A DNA stretch of 64,000 nt from Paenibacillus glacialis (GTDB lineage Bacteria > Bacillota > Bacilli > Paenibacillales > Paenibacillaceae), in NCBI RefSeq assembly GCF_001637205.1, contig NZ_LVJH01000016.1, positions 62,001 through 126,000 on the forward strand, read 5' to 3'. How positions within the stretch are numbered: the first letter of the stretch is position 1; each line of letters begins with the position of its first letter. A program made the position numbers and the translations under genes. Below, one piece after another: positions 8,911 to 17,956 of this stretch. The notes under the pieces were generated by a model. It was given only the letters and a program-made list of their open reading frames with translations. It had not been told where the DNA came from and did no database searches.

Positions 8911-9143
8911 TTGTCTTCATCAGCTTATAGAACCAGTAACCAAATGTTTTTCTCATGGTATGTGTTCCGATGGATTCGACCTCGCTCATATCTGCTGCCT
9001 TTTGTAGCTGGCGATAGTCTTGTGTAGTCGTGATTACCTTATCTCCTTTTCTTGAAGGGAATAACCATTTTGATTCATTTTTTGCCCTCTTTTCTGATTG
9101 GTCTATGGTGTCAGTAAAATCAATGTTTTGAATATTCGTTTTT
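8911..9143 (-). pseudogene. tyrosine recombinase (integrase) fragment
   Basis: On the minus strand one frame reads IDFTDTIDQSEKRAKNES, KWLFPSRKGDK, then GTHTMRKTFGYWFYK. The last segment is the HxxR region of small tyrosine recombinases, normally followed by a QTKDVALLQ-like stretch and the catalytic tyrosine. Here the match stops at YKLMK, where the sequence runs into the end of the hypothetical gene on the other strand, and a stop precedes the N-terminal end. Both catalytic-core ends are missing, so this is a dead fragment of an integrase. Confidence 0.7.
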
Positions 9144-9225
9144 TAAGATACTTTTATTATAAACCCAAAATCGAACAAACACATGAACAGGGTATGTATC
9201 ATGAAATTTGGTTGGTACTTAATGA

Positions 9226-9242
9226 TTAACGGGGTACGTTAG
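9226..9242. repeat. CTAAC/GTTAG hairpin repeat, copy 2
   Basis: TTAACGGGGTACGTTAG, a diverged copy (TTAAC instead of CTAAC) followed by TTCAATAAAACAGCGA. It lies on the far side of the hypothetical gene and integrase fragment from copy 1, so the two bracket this accessory patch. Confidence 0.5.
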
Positions 9243-9369
9243 TTCAATAAAACAGCGACAGTCTAATACTTTATTTTCTGCTGACATTAAAATTGAAAGT
9301 TTAGAGGTATCTCTTAGAAATGTCTTGTTGCTGAACACTATGTTCCACATGGCGTGGTACGGTACATGA

Positions 9370-9424
9370 AAAGATAAAAGGGCTTTATCCCTAGGTTTCC
9401 TAAGGATAAAGCCCTTTTATCTTT
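9370..9424 (-). terminator. strong terminator for the aldehyde dehydrogenase gene
   Basis: A perfect 21-bp stem: bases 9370-9390 pair with 9404-9424 around a 13-base loop. On the minus strand the stem begins 12 bases after the stop codon of the dehydrogenase gene; A/T-rich ends allow it to act in both directions. Confidence 0.85.
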
Positions 9425-9435
9425 AGCATTATTCA

Positions 9436-10827
9436 CTATTTCAATAATTTTTTGAGGAGTTTAATTTTGTCCCTATAAGGAGGGAAGACGACGTTAATAC
9501 TTAACTTTGTACTCTTCTTGATAATACTTTTGTTGTGGGAGAAGAGTTCAAAGCTACTTCTTCCATGATATGCGCCTATACCTGAATTTCCTACTCCGCC
9601 GAAGGGGAGATGGACACTGGCAGCATGTGAGATGGTATCATTAATACATCCGCCTCCAAAGGAAACACGTCTCAAAACTTCATTCTCAGTATCCTTGTTC
9701 TCAGTAAATAAATAGACGGCTAATGGTTTAGGACGACTATAAATGATCTGAATAGCTTCTTCAAGCTCATGGTATTCCATGATAGGTAGAATTGGTCCGA
9801 AAATCTCATCTTGCATACAAGCATCAGATGGTGATTTGACAGCTAATAGAGTAGGTTCTATATATAGATCCTCTTTGACTGAGTTACCACCGTATAGAAC
9901 ATTAGCGTTATCTTTTTCTAAAATAGCAGTGAGGCGATCATATTGGCGTTCATTGACGATTCGTCCATAGTCTTGGCTTTCTTTGGCATCTGTTCCGTAA
10001 AAACTTATAATGACATCTTTCATGGACTCAATTAGCTCTTGTTTGATATCTGCATGAGCGATGACATAATCAGGGGCTATACACGTCTGTCCTGTATTTA
10101 ATAATTTTCCCCAAATAATACGTTTGGCTGCTAACTTTATATTGGCTGTTGGATCTACAATAACGGGACTTTTCCCTCCCAATTCAAGCGTGACAGGAAC
10201 GAGATTCATAGCGGCAGCCTCCATTACTATTTTCCCTACAGGTACGCTTCCCGTAAAAAAGATATAATCAAAGGGTGCATGAATCAAAGTCGATGTTGTC
10301 TCCCGTTCCCCTTCTATTACTCGAATGTAGGATTCGTCGAATGTTTCTTTTATGATGGTAGTAAGGATAGCCGATACGTTAGGTGTATTCTCAGAAGGTT
10401 TGAGTATAGCGCAATTGCCAGCAGCGATGGCGCCGACGAGTGGCTCAATGACTAATTGGAAAGGATAGTTAAAGGGACCTACAATTAATACGGTTCCATA
10501 GGGCTCCTTTAGAATAAAGCTTTTGGACGGATATTGGTGAATGGGTGTTTTTACCTTTCGTGGCTTTATCCATTGTTTCAAATGTTTCATCATATATCCG
10601 ATGTTATCTAACGTTAGACCAATTTCCGTAGCGTAGGCTTCAAATTCACTCTTACCTAAATCTTGATATAGAGCTGACATAATCTGTTGTTCATTGCGCT
10701 TTATGGCCTCTTTTAACTTAGTTAATTGTTGTATCCGAAATTGAAGGTCATATGTTCGACCGCTGAAAAAGTAATGATGGTGTTCTTGTAATATTTCCTC
10801 CATACGATGGGTTGTTAAATGTTCCAT
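9436..10827 (-). CDS. aldehyde dehydrogenase (YwdH-like, class 3 type)
   Basis: A 463-residue NAD(P)-dependent aldehyde dehydrogenase oxidising aldehydes to acids. Visible are the cofactor segment PFNYPFQL and FTGSVPVGK, the general-base glutamate in LELGGKSP (about residue 214) and the catalytic cysteine in NTGQTCIAPDY (about residue 248). The short length and lysine-rich C-terminus resemble fatty/aromatic aldehyde dehydrogenases such as B. subtilis YwdH. CAGGAGGCG precedes the ATG at suitable spacing. Monocistronic, with its own terminator. Substrate cannot be read from sequence. Confidence 0.93.
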   Translation of the reverse strand: MEHLTTHRMEEILQEHHHYFFSGRTYDLQFRIQQLTKLKEAIKRNEQQIMSALYQDLGKSEFEAYATEIGLTLDNIGYMMKHLKQWIKPRKVKTPIHQYPSKSFILKEPYGTVLIVGPFNYPFQLVIEPLVGAIAAGNCAILKPSENTPNVSAILTTIIKETFDESYIRVIEGERETTSTLIHAPFDYIFFTGSVPVGKIVMEAAAMNLVPVTLELGGKSPVIVDPTANIKLAAKRIIWGKLLNTGQTCIAPDYVIAHADIKQELIESMKDVIISFYGTDAKESQDYGRIVNERQYDRLTAILEKDNANVLYGGNSVKEDLYIEPTLLAVKSPSDACMQDEIFGPILPIMEYHELEEAIQIIYSRPKPLAVYLFTENKDTENEVLRRVSFGGGCINDTISHAASVHLPFGGVGNSGIGAYHGRSSFELFSHNKSIIKKSTKLSINVVFPPYRDKIKLLKKLLK

Positions 10828-10956
10828 AGACGGGACGCCTCCTGTTTAAACCTATGTTTGAATAGTACTATTTACTTTGGTGTAAGTCCATAATGCAGCT
10901 TCTTAGAAGTTATATGTATGTTAAGATAATAAAAACATGAAGGGTAGACATTACTT

Positions 10957-11616
10957 ATGAATAATAGGAAGCTTGAATTTTCAATGACTTTAATGGTCTG
11001 CGTCATATGTGCTATCGGGTTTGGTCTCATTGCTGTACTTGTTGGGAACGCTAAAATTCAGAATTTTGATCATACTATTATTTCTGTGATCCAGGGTATC
11101 GAGGCGCCTCGATTGACTACAATCATGAAATTTTTCACGATGATTGGTAATGGGATTCCCATAGCCATTATTACGTTCGTGGTTATGATTGTACTTTACA
11201 CATTTCTGGGTCACCGTAGAGAACTCATTTTTCTAGTGTGTGTAGTCATTGGTTCTGCACTGTTGAATACGTTACTGAAGTTAATATTTCAACGTGCTCG
11301 ACCAGACATTAACCGCATTGCGGAAGCTCATGGTTACAGTTTCCCAAGTGGACACTCTATGGCTGCATTTACACTGTATGGCGTTATTGCCTTTTTAGTG
11401 TGGAAACATGTTCCAACGACAATTGGACGTGTCACAATCATCATTCTGAGTTCCCTATTTATTACATTCATTGGTGTAAGTCGTATTTATTTAGGTGTTC
11501 ATTATCCAAGTGATATCCTAGGGGGATATCTGATGAGTGCCTGTTGGCTGACAGGTTCGATTTGGGTCTATCAACGATATTTAGAACGTTCGGAACGTAC
11601 AAGGTCTACTCACTGA
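10957..11616 (+). CDS. PAP2-family membrane phosphatase
   Basis: A 219-residue protein with about five or six membrane segments and the complete three-part PAP2 signature: KLIFQRARP (about residue 107), PSGHS (about 129) and SRIYLGVHYPSD (about 174), giving the catalytic histidines. Family members dephosphorylate phosphatidic acid, phosphatidylglycerophosphate or undecaprenyl pyrophosphate at the membrane. The ribosome site (AGGGTAG) is modest. Whether it duplicates UppP or PgpP function is open. Confidence 0.92.
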   Translation: MNNRKLEFSMTLMVCVICAIGFGLIAVLVGNAKIQNFDHTIISVIQGIEAPRLTTIMKFFTMIGNGIPIAIITFVVMIVLYTFLGHRRELIFLVCVVIGSALLNTLLKLIFQRARPDINRIAEAHGYSFPSGHSMAAFTLYGVIAFLVWKHVPTTIGRVTIIILSSLFITFIGVSRIYLGVHYPSDILGGYLMSACWLTGSIWVYQRYLERSERTRSTH

Positions 11617-11631
11617 TGAGTAGGCTTTTTT
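11604..11631 (+). terminator. terminator at the end of the PAP2 gene
   Basis: CTACTCA (11606-11612) pairs with TGAGTAG (11617-11623) around a 4-base loop, followed by TTTTTT. The left arm overlaps the last codons and stop of the gene. Confidence 0.75.
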
Positions 11632-11793
11632 AAATTTGGAGGAGAGATTTATATCATTTGTTAATAATAGGTAAATAATCTATGATTAGAATACATGATA
11701 GTCTTAGCATACTGCACGAATTCAATATAACGAAGCTATTAATGGGTTCACACTCAAAGAGTCCAAATTTGTTATTTATGGAGGATGTAAAAG

Positions 11794-12609
11794 ATGCCCA
11801 AATCATTTGCACTACCTGTAAAGAAGAAGGTGGATCTTACCGCCATTGATCCTAGTGATACGGGGGGGATTCTGAGTAAAGAGGAAATCATAGAGGAAAC
11901 TTTGAAGTTAAAAGAAGAGTTTCAAGAGTTACAGGAAATGCTCGTTGCCGGTAAGAAACAGGCGGTTTTGTTTGTATTTCAAGGGATGGACTGTAGTGGA
12001 AAGGATGGCGTTATCAAGCACGTCTTTTCGGGACTTAATCCACAAGGGGTATCCTCTTATAGTTTCAAAACACCGACAGAAGAAGAGAGTCTGCATGATT
12101 TCCTATGGCGAGCCCATACAAGAACACCTGCACTTGGCCACATAACTACGTTTAATCGGTCTTATTATGAGGATGTCCTCATCACAAGGGTACACGATTT
12201 GATAACAGACAAAGTAGCAAAGAGAAGATTTAAACACATCAATCATTTTGAGGAGCTTTTGAACGAAAATCATACTTTGGTCGTTAAAATTTTCTTGCAC
12301 ATATCGAAGGAATTTCAAATGAAGAAATTAAAGAGTCGCATCGAAGATCCAAGTAAGAACTGGAAGCTGGATCCTAATGATATTGAGGAGCGTAAATCTT
12401 GGAAACAACATCGCAAACACTATGAGGAAGTTTTAGAGAAATGTAGTAGTGCCTCTCCTTGGTATATTGTACCTTCGGATCATCGGTGGTATCGTGATTT
12501 TGTTGTATTAAGTATTGCTGTAGAATCTTTGAGAAGCTTGAAGTTGAAGGAACCAGATCCGAATCCAGAATTGATTAGGTTTCTGGAACAGATTGCGAAA
12601 GAAGATTGA
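11794..12609 (+). CDS. PPK2-family polyphosphate:nucleotide phosphotransferase
   Basis: A 271-residue kinase using polyphosphate to phosphorylate nucleotides. Walker A is FQGMDCSGKDG (about residues 61-71), Walker B lies in FNRSYYEDVLI, and the lid region is HISKEFQMKKLKSRIEDPSKNWK. Length fits single-domain PPK2 enzymes; whether it prefers AMP, ADP or both cannot be told by eye. GGAGG lies 9 bases before the ATG. It stands alone, convergent with the YheC/D operon, from which it is separated by a bidirectional terminator. A Pho-type locus also lies in this window. Confidence 0.93.
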   Translation: MPKSFALPVKKKVDLTAIDPSDTGGILSKEEIIEETLKLKEEFQELQEMLVAGKKQAVLFVFQGMDCSGKDGVIKHVFSGLNPQGVSSYSFKTPTEEESLHDFLWRAHTRTPALGHITTFNRSYYEDVLITRVHDLITDKVAKRRFKHINHFEELLNENHTLVVKIFLHISKEFQMKKLKSRIEDPSKNWKLDPNDIEERKSWKQHRKHYEEVLEKCSSASPWYIVPSDHRWYRDFVVLSIAVESLRSLKLKEPDPNPELIRFLEQIAKED

Positions 12610-12632
12610 ATTTGATTAATTGTAAATAGTAG

Positions 12633-12664
12633 AAGAGGGACTCGATTTCTGTCGAGTCCCTCTT
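12633..12664. terminator. bidirectional terminator between the PPK2 gene and the YheC/D operon
   Basis: AAGAGGGACTCGA (12633-12645) pairs perfectly with TCGAGTCCCTCTT (12652-12664) around a 6-base loop. It sits between two convergent stop codons and has T or A tracts on both sides. Confidence 0.85.
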
Positions 12665-12666
12665 TG

Positions 12667-13812
12667 TTAGGATAATTCCTCTTCGTGTACTTCTGATACT
12701 TCTGCTTTGATAAGAACCTCTTTTTGTCTATATAACCACAAGGCATATTCTAAAGGTTTGATTATAGATTGACGATAGATGTCTTTTTGCCCACTTCTTG
12801 CGAACACTTCTCTAGCGGGTTTAGGGTTAACTTCCAGAAGGAAGACGTCACCCTTCTTATTGATAGCTAAGTCAAGGGCAAGTTCACATAAGGCACCATA
12901 GGTTTGTTCTAGATATTTAGCCGTTTCTAGTCCAAGAATTTCTGATTTCTTCTTCACTTGCTCTTGTATTTCTCGGTCTTTTATCCATTGAGTTAACAAC
13001 GTATCCATAGTTATGGCTTGACCGCCCCCGTGGAGATTAGATGTGATACTTCGAGAGGCACCTACTCTGCCCACCATACCGGTCAGCTCCCACTGTCCCT
13101 CCCGATTTTTCTGCACCAACATGCGATAGTCATGTACACGTCCATTGGGTAATTGAACGGGAATCCCTTCTTGGGCAATATAACTGTCTTTCATATCCCA
13201 AGTTTGCAGAATAGATCCAAGACGTGCTGCATGTATTTTCTGTGGTGTGATGATTTTGCGTTGTTGATTGCGCCCTTGAATATAATAATGATTCGGATTC
13301 TTTAATCTTTCGATCCGAAGAATTCCACGTCCCCCAGTTCCATTAATGGGCTTGAGGTATACGACGGACCTTTTTTTTAGCATATGTTCAACATCGGAAA
13401 TACGGGTAACTAATTTCGTCTCAGGTAAGTGTATTCGGAAGTTTTCTTTTTTGGAGAGAACCTCGTGAATGATCCATTTATTACGGAGTGGGCGATTAAG
13501 AAAAAGGTGATGTCCATAGTTTTTCCGAAATGTTAGAAGCTGTTTAAATCGGTAACCTTTTTGTATGCGACAGCGGTCAAAGATCATATTCGGGAAATCA
13601 CGAACTCTTCGACTCCACTTACGCTGTGTTGGATCATATTCCATAGCATTGATGTTCTTCTTCGAAGCGTTAACATCCATAGGAGTAAAGACAAAGATGT
13701 CAAGTCCTAGTTTGTTCCCTTCGGTGATCATGTTCTGGTAAACGTTTCGTTCTTCGAGTTGTTTTTGCTCATTGAGATAGAGAGTCAAGATCCCTAAGAC
13801 GGGACGTGGCAT
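12667..13812 (-). CDS. YheC/YheD-family spore coat-associated ATP-grasp protein (paralogue 1)
   Basis: A 381-residue ATP-grasp protein. An N-terminal domain (LGILTLYLN, IFDRC) is followed by the ATP-binding part with KPINGTGGRGILR (about residue 155), DYRMLVQKN (about 227) and the closing metal-binding LLEVNPKPAREVF. YheC and YheD of B. subtilis are endospore coat-associated; their reaction is unknown, though ATP-grasp enzymes usually ligate a carboxylate to an amine. The last gene of the six-gene operon; its ATG overlaps the GNAT gene by 19 bases, with AAGGTGA upstream. Confidence 0.9.
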   Translation of the reverse strand: MPRPVLGILTLYLNEQKQLEERNVYQNMITEGNKLGLDIFVFTPMDVNASKKNINAMEYDPTQRKWSRRVRDFPNMIFDRCRIQKGYRFKQLLTFRKNYGHHLFLNRPLRNKWIIHEVLSKKENFRIHLPETKLVTRISDVEHMLKKRSVVYLKPINGTGGRGILRIERLKNPNHYYIQGRNQQRKIITPQKIHAARLGSILQTWDMKDSYIAQEGIPVQLPNGRVHDYRMLVQKNREGQWELTGMVGRVGASRSITSNLHGGGQAITMDTLLTQWIKDREIQEQVKKKSEILGLETAKYLEQTYGALCELALDLAINKKGDVFLLEVNPKPAREVFARSGQKDIYRQSIIKPLEYALWLYRQKEVLIKAEVSEVHEEELS

Positions 13813-14318
13813 ATCGATTCACCTTCTTCTAGAATGGAAGTCGTTGGCGTATAGTTATTTCGGATTTCTCCATGTAATTTAAGACATGGTTTGCCGGTTG
13901 GTCCGATATGGAGTGAGCCAGCTGTAAGTCCAGCATTGAAGCACATTTGAAGACTTTGTATATTGTCCAACGCAACATTACAGCTTATTTCGCCTAATTT
14001 GGTGAGTTGGGAAGACATGAGGGAAGTCCCAACATGTCTTCCGCGGTAGAAAGGATGCACAACGATTAAACAGGCATCTTCACCATGCCCAGAAATGAAA
14101 CTTACTCCAGCCAGCGCAGGTCCACGATCCCCTCGGACCGTTGCTATTAGAAATGATACATCTGAGCGTAATAAATCTGTATAAGTTAATTCAACAAAGT
14201 GACGAAAGCCCTCCGTTGTAATTCGTTTCCCGCTATATTTCTTTACGAAAAGAATACTTTGATCGTGCTGTTTCTGCCATTCGGGCTTGGAAAGGGTATC
14301 AAAGGATGAAATTTGCAT
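13794..14318 (-). CDS. GNAT-family N-acetyltransferase inside the YheC/D operon
   Basis: A 174-residue protein with a GNAT acetyl-CoA site: VVHPFYRGRHVGTSLM (R-G-x-x-G/A pattern near residues 94-109), preceded by a beta strand and followed by VALDNIQSLQMCFNAGLTAG, matching the usual N...Y/F region. AAGGAGGTGAG lies upstream of the ATG. It sits between two ATP-grasp paralogues and overlaps the downstream one, so it is co-translated with them. The acceptor is unknown; operon position suggests a coat component or a product of the ATP-grasp enzymes. Confidence 0.82.
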   Translation of the reverse strand: MQISSFDTLSKPEWQKQHDQSILFVKKYSGKRITTEGFRHFVELTYTDLLRSDVSFLIATVRGDRGPALAGVSFISGHGEDACLIVVHPFYRGRHVGTSLMSSQLTKLGEISCNVALDNIQSLQMCFNAGLTAGSLHIGPTGKPCLKLHGEIRNNYTPTTSILEEGESICHVPS

Positions 14319-14333
14319 CCTATACTCACCTCC

Positions 14334-15449
14334 TTAATTATACTGCTTGTTCTTACGAGCTAGGAATTGGCTATATTCAAATATCCGCTCTAACGATTTT
14401 TTTCGAATAGGTGCTTCATCAAACTTCATTGGCCGTGAATTAGCTTCAAAAAACCACAGTTTACCTAAAGCGTCAATTCCGAGATCCATGGACATTTCAC
14501 CTAACGTGAAACCAGAGCCTTTCTCAATCTGACGTGCAATAATTAAGGCAGTGGTTCTTATTCGACTCATCATGCTTGAGGACATATCAGTTCCAAAGAG
14601 TGTTGAGAGTAGTTTAGAGGGACTTTCAATCGTTCCTCCACGTGGTACATGTGTTGTTATGCTTTTTAAGCCAGCCATTCGAGCACCTACACCCGTGACT
14701 CCCCAATGCCCTTTTGCGTTTTTTTGAACTAGAATTCGTAGATCGAAGGGACGATGATCCACCGTTGCGAGCGCAATCCCCTGTTGAATAATATAGGGGG
14801 AATGACCGGTTTCCTTCTTGAGACGAACCCAAAGTCTTCTCAGACTAGTGGATTTATAAGTGATACTTGATCTATTATTTTGAATCTTTAGTCTATAGGG
14901 TATGATTTTATTTTTTTTGTATTTCAACATCATGATGCCTTTGCCCGCTTTTCCGCTTTCTGGTTTCAAATAAAGGTAGGGATGTTTATCAAGAAGACTT
15001 GCGAGTGAGATAACTCCATCCATACGCTTCGTTTGAGGTACCAAATAATCCGTGGATTTGGAAACCTTGAGCCATTCGAAAAGATGCCATTTATTAAAAA
15101 AATAAGGGTTATAGAACTGGATGTCTGGATGCTGTAAACACGTCGATATTTTACGATGAACCCAAGGTTTTTCTTCGTCTTCGCGAAGAGGAATTCGATT
15201 GTAGATGACCTGTGGTAGTGGGAATTGATATGCTTCCCAGTCATTATTGCTATTTAGTGTATATCCTTTGACCGTAGGGGAATTAAATTTCAAATCACGG
15301 AGAGTGACCACATAAACAGGAAAGCCCATGTTTTTACCTGTTCGGACAATATCCACAAAATTATCACGGTTGCCTCGGAAACCATTTGTGGAGTCCATTG
15401 TCAATATAGCAACAACCGGTTTGATTTCCTCAGAACCCCGGCCGTTCAC
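14334..15449 (-). CDS. YheC/YheD-family spore coat-associated ATP-grasp protein (paralogue 2)
   Basis: A 371-residue ATP-grasp protein. Features: VAILTMDSTNGFRGNRDNF at the start, YNRIPLRED (about residue 86), KPESGKAGKGIMM (about 163), DLRILVQKN and the closing FFEANSRPMKFDEAP, so the acidic and asparagine metal ligands are kept. The GTG start at 15449 overlaps the TGA of the upstream gene (GTGA) and follows AGGAGG. It lacks the extra ~90-residue N-terminal domain of paralogues 3 and 5. Confidence 0.9.
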   Translation of the reverse strand: MNGRGSEEIKPVVAILTMDSTNGFRGNRDNFVDIVRTGKNMGFPVYVVTLRDLKFNSPTVKGYTLNSNNDWEAYQFPLPQVIYNRIPLREDEEKPWVHRKISTCLQHPDIQFYNPYFFNKWHLFEWLKVSKSTDYLVPQTKRMDGVISLASLLDKHPYLYLKPESGKAGKGIMMLKYKKNKIIPYRLKIQNNRSSITYKSTSLRRLWVRLKKETGHSPYIIQQGIALATVDHRPFDLRILVQKNAKGHWGVTGVGARMAGLKSITTHVPRGGTIESPSKLLSTLFGTDMSSSMMSRIRTTALIIARQIEKGSGFTLGEMSMDLGIDALGKLWFFEANSRPMKFDEAPIRKKSLERIFEYSQFLARKNKQYN

Positions 15450-16822
15450 TGGTTGGTCCTCCTACGGAACTTGCTTAGATATAAGCAATGTTCAAGAATA
15501 TGTTCTATCGAGGCTTTTCCTTCATTCTTGAGGGATGGATGGTTGAATATCGTTCTTCCAGGTTTGGCATTAGCTTCGAACATCCAAATCTTCTCGTCTT
15601 GGTCAATGCCTAGATCGAATCCGATCTCACCGAGCAAATGGGGGTGATGGAATTCGATGGCTTCGGCAAGAGAAATAGCAACATGTTTGGCTTGCTTGAG
15701 CACTTCGTCGGAACGTGTACCAAAGCTACGACTAAGTGCCTGTTCTGGGGTCATGAGAGAGCCCCCATTCTTTAAGTGTGTAGTGACACTCCCACGTCCC
15801 GCCTTTTTGGCGCCAATGCCGACGACAACCCATTGATTACTACCGTTCTTATGCATGTGGAAGCGGAAATCAATCGGACAATTGTCAATTTCAATCAACC
15901 GGATTCCTTGTTGAATGACATATCCATTTAGTGTTCGACCGTGTTTTGTATTTAGCATACGCATGAGACTTTTGAAATTATTAAAGCGAAGAAGGACATT
16001 CTCTTTGCTCTTGCGATAACGCGCGAAATAGCCACGTTTAGGTAAATAAGTCATACGATAGATCCCTTTTCCCAGACTTCCACCTGAAGGTTTGTAATAT
16101 ACAAATTGATGTCGTTCAAGCATGTCATTTAGTACCTCTGTGGTTGGATTCATATGGGATTCAGGAACGTAACGATTGACACTGTTATCATTCTCAATAA
16201 GTTTATAGATATCTGATTTGTTGAAAAAACTCCAGTTGAAGAAAGGGATCTTTCTGCGGCCGAAACGTTCTCTTAATTGATTTATAGATGTAGAAGTTTC
16301 TTCTTTACGACTCGGGAGTCTGTTGTATACTACATCCGGTAGAGGAACCGTTTTACGGGTGAAGGTACCACTTTCAGTTAGGAAATGTCCCCGGACGGTT
16401 TCTTGTTGCCAATTGACATCCTTGGGTGAAAATGCAAAAATGTAAGCTTTCTTACTACCTTCTTTAAGGAGTTGTTTAATAAAGCCTGTTCTCGAACTGA
16501 AAGGTTGTGTGGGAGAGTTTGTTGGTCCATCAGATAAGATACCAATCAGAGGTCCAATTTGAAATTCATTCTCCTGAAGATTACGGAGATATACACCTCC
16601 TGATTTGGGGACGTTGATGGTATTTCGGATTCCTGAACTTAAATAGAGATGGCTCCCCGTTTTGTTGATTGATTTGATGCTTGCAGGAACGACATCATTC
16701 CCAAAGCGTAGGTGTATATTTTTTTTTCCTGACAGTTTGAGGTTTTTCATTAGTGTATTTGAAATATAGGCGACTTTCTCGGGTTGTTGCGAAAAATGAA
16801 CATTGCAAAAAGTCAAACTCAT
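15446..16822 (-). CDS. YheC/YheD-family spore coat-associated ATP-grasp protein (paralogue 3, long form)
   Basis: A 458-residue protein. Residues ~1-90 form an additional beta-rich domain (KKNIHLRFGNDVV, HLYLSSGIRNTINVP) of the type at the YheD N-terminus. The ATP-grasp part follows, with GPLIGILSDG, YNRLPSRKEE, KPSGGSLGKGIYR, DFRFHMHKN and FEANAKPGRTIF. TAGGAGGGT precedes the ATG, which overlaps the upstream TGA (ATGA). Only this copy has HMHKN where the others have V/MQKN. Confidence 0.9.
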   Translation of the reverse strand: MSLTFCNVHFSQQPEKVAYISNTLMKNLKLSGKKNIHLRFGNDVVPASIKSINKTGSHLYLSSGIRNTINVPKSGGVYLRNLQENEFQIGPLIGILSDGPTNSPTQPFSSRTGFIKQLLKEGSKKAYIFAFSPKDVNWQQETVRGHFLTESGTFTRKTVPLPDVVYNRLPSRKEETSTSINQLRERFGRRKIPFFNWSFFNKSDIYKLIENDNSVNRYVPESHMNPTTEVLNDMLERHQFVYYKPSGGSLGKGIYRMTYLPKRGYFARYRKSKENVLLRFNNFKSLMRMLNTKHGRTLNGYVIQQGIRLIEIDNCPIDFRFHMHKNGSNQWVVVGIGAKKAGRGSVTTHLKNGGSLMTPEQALSRSFGTRSDEVLKQAKHVAISLAEAIEFHHPHLLGEIGFDLGIDQDEKIWMFEANAKPGRTIFNHPSLKNEGKASIEHILEHCLYLSKFRRRTNQ

Positions 16823-17943
16823 GAATTTACCCTCCTAGGTTGTCGAAGCAATAAATAACGAGCGTAGCGGAGTGGATTCTCTGCTGCAAGAACTGCGCTT
16901 GTCGGGTCCTCGATATGATTGAAGGAGCTGCGACCCGGTTTGGAATTCACCTCGAGTAGCCAAATATCCCCTTGCGTATCGATACCATAATCGATTCCTA
17001 GCTCACCCAGCCGACCGAAGTGGCTCTCCAGTATCGGTGGAATATCCTTCGACAGGTTATGAAGAACAGCCATAATATGTTCAGCTTGAGTAGCTCCGAA
17101 TTCCCGAATCAAGAATGGTAGAACCGAAGTTGCTGTTCCTCCGCCGTGCAAATTGGAGGTAGTTCCTCCTATATAACCTTTTCGTACTGCCATTCCTGTG
17201 AGCATCCAGCGTCCCTCACCGTTTTTTTGCATGAGTACACGTATATCAAAGGGATGTTCTTTCTTGTCATATAAATGTAAATAGGGCTGGATGATAAATG
17301 GACGATGGTGAATAAATTGATGAATCCAGGCTAAACCTTCAGAACGTGTGTCGAAAATTTGGCTGAATGGGTTGTTGTGGTAATCCCGACCTTTAATTGT
17401 TAATCGCTCAGAGGCGGCTGGCATCTGTACGTGAAGAGTTGATTTCCCTTGCGAACCTGCTTGGGGTTTAAGAAATACCTGCTTTTGATAAGTGAGTAAG
17501 CTCTTGATTAGAGATTCAATACCTAAATAGGGAGCAGTTGGTGGAAGATAGGTTTTCAGGGAAAGCTCATGTTTTAACTTGTTGTATACTTTCCATTTCC
17601 CTGGTAATCCCCTTGCCCATATCATCCAGGGTTTCTGTTCCTTAGAAGAAGTAAGTAGCTTAGATGCGGCTTTACGTTCTCTTCCTTTCAGGTAGAAACA
17701 GCGATCGTAGATAATATCAGGCATTGGAACGAGTCTTTCCTTCCAGCCATCCGTTTCGAAGACGTAACCATTAACAACATGAGGAGCATGTTGAGTTCCC
17801 TGAGGACATAGAACCACGACAGAAATCCCGTATTTGGAACCCGCTTGACTCAATGTTCGGCAATAATGATGCTCCGAGAACGGAGGAGTTCCTGGTCTGG
17901 TACTACATAGAATACCGAGTGAGCCGATTGGATGAGGAGTCAT
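16819..17943 (-). CDS. YheC/YheD-family spore coat-associated ATP-grasp protein (paralogue 4)
   Basis: A 374-residue ATP-grasp protein. Features are SLGILCSTRPG, YDRCFYLKGRERK, KPQAGSQGKSTLH, DIRVLMQKN, and LLEVNSKPGRSSF at the end. The ATG at 17943 (MTPHPIG) is chosen: AAGGGGCGG is correctly placed before it, whereas the longer frame to 17991 would overlap the upstream gene and add a hydrophobic non-family leader. The glycine loop reads GSQGKS rather than GxxGKG/GRG, a variation that may affect ATP binding. Confidence 0.9.
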   Translation of the reverse strand: MTPHPIGSLGILCSTRPGTPPFSEHHYCRTLSQAGSKYGISVVVLCPQGTQHAPHVVNGYVFETDGWKERLVPMPDIIYDRCFYLKGRERKAASKLLTSSKEQKPWMIWARGLPGKWKVYNKLKHELSLKTYLPPTAPYLGIESLIKSLLTYQKQVFLKPQAGSQGKSTLHVQMPAASERLTIKGRDYHNNPFSQIFDTRSEGLAWIHQFIHHRPFIIQPYLHLYDKKEHPFDIRVLMQKNGEGRWMLTGMAVRKGYIGGTTSNLHGGGTATSVLPFLIREFGATQAEHIMAVLHNLSKDIPPILESHFGRLGELGIDYGIDTQGDIWLLEVNSKPGRSSFNHIEDPTSAVLAAENPLRYARYLLLRQPRRVNS

Positions 17944-17956
17944 GCTGAACCGCCCC

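Larger units (their letters stand above)
8910..9435. other. gene-poor accessory remnant region
   Basis: Between the hypothetical gene and the aldehyde dehydrogenase gene lie the integrase fragment (8911-9143), an AT-rich stretch with no open gene (9144-9225), a CTAAC/GTTAG-type hairpin (9226-9242) and the aldehyde dehydrogenase terminator (9370-9424). Confidence 0.6.
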
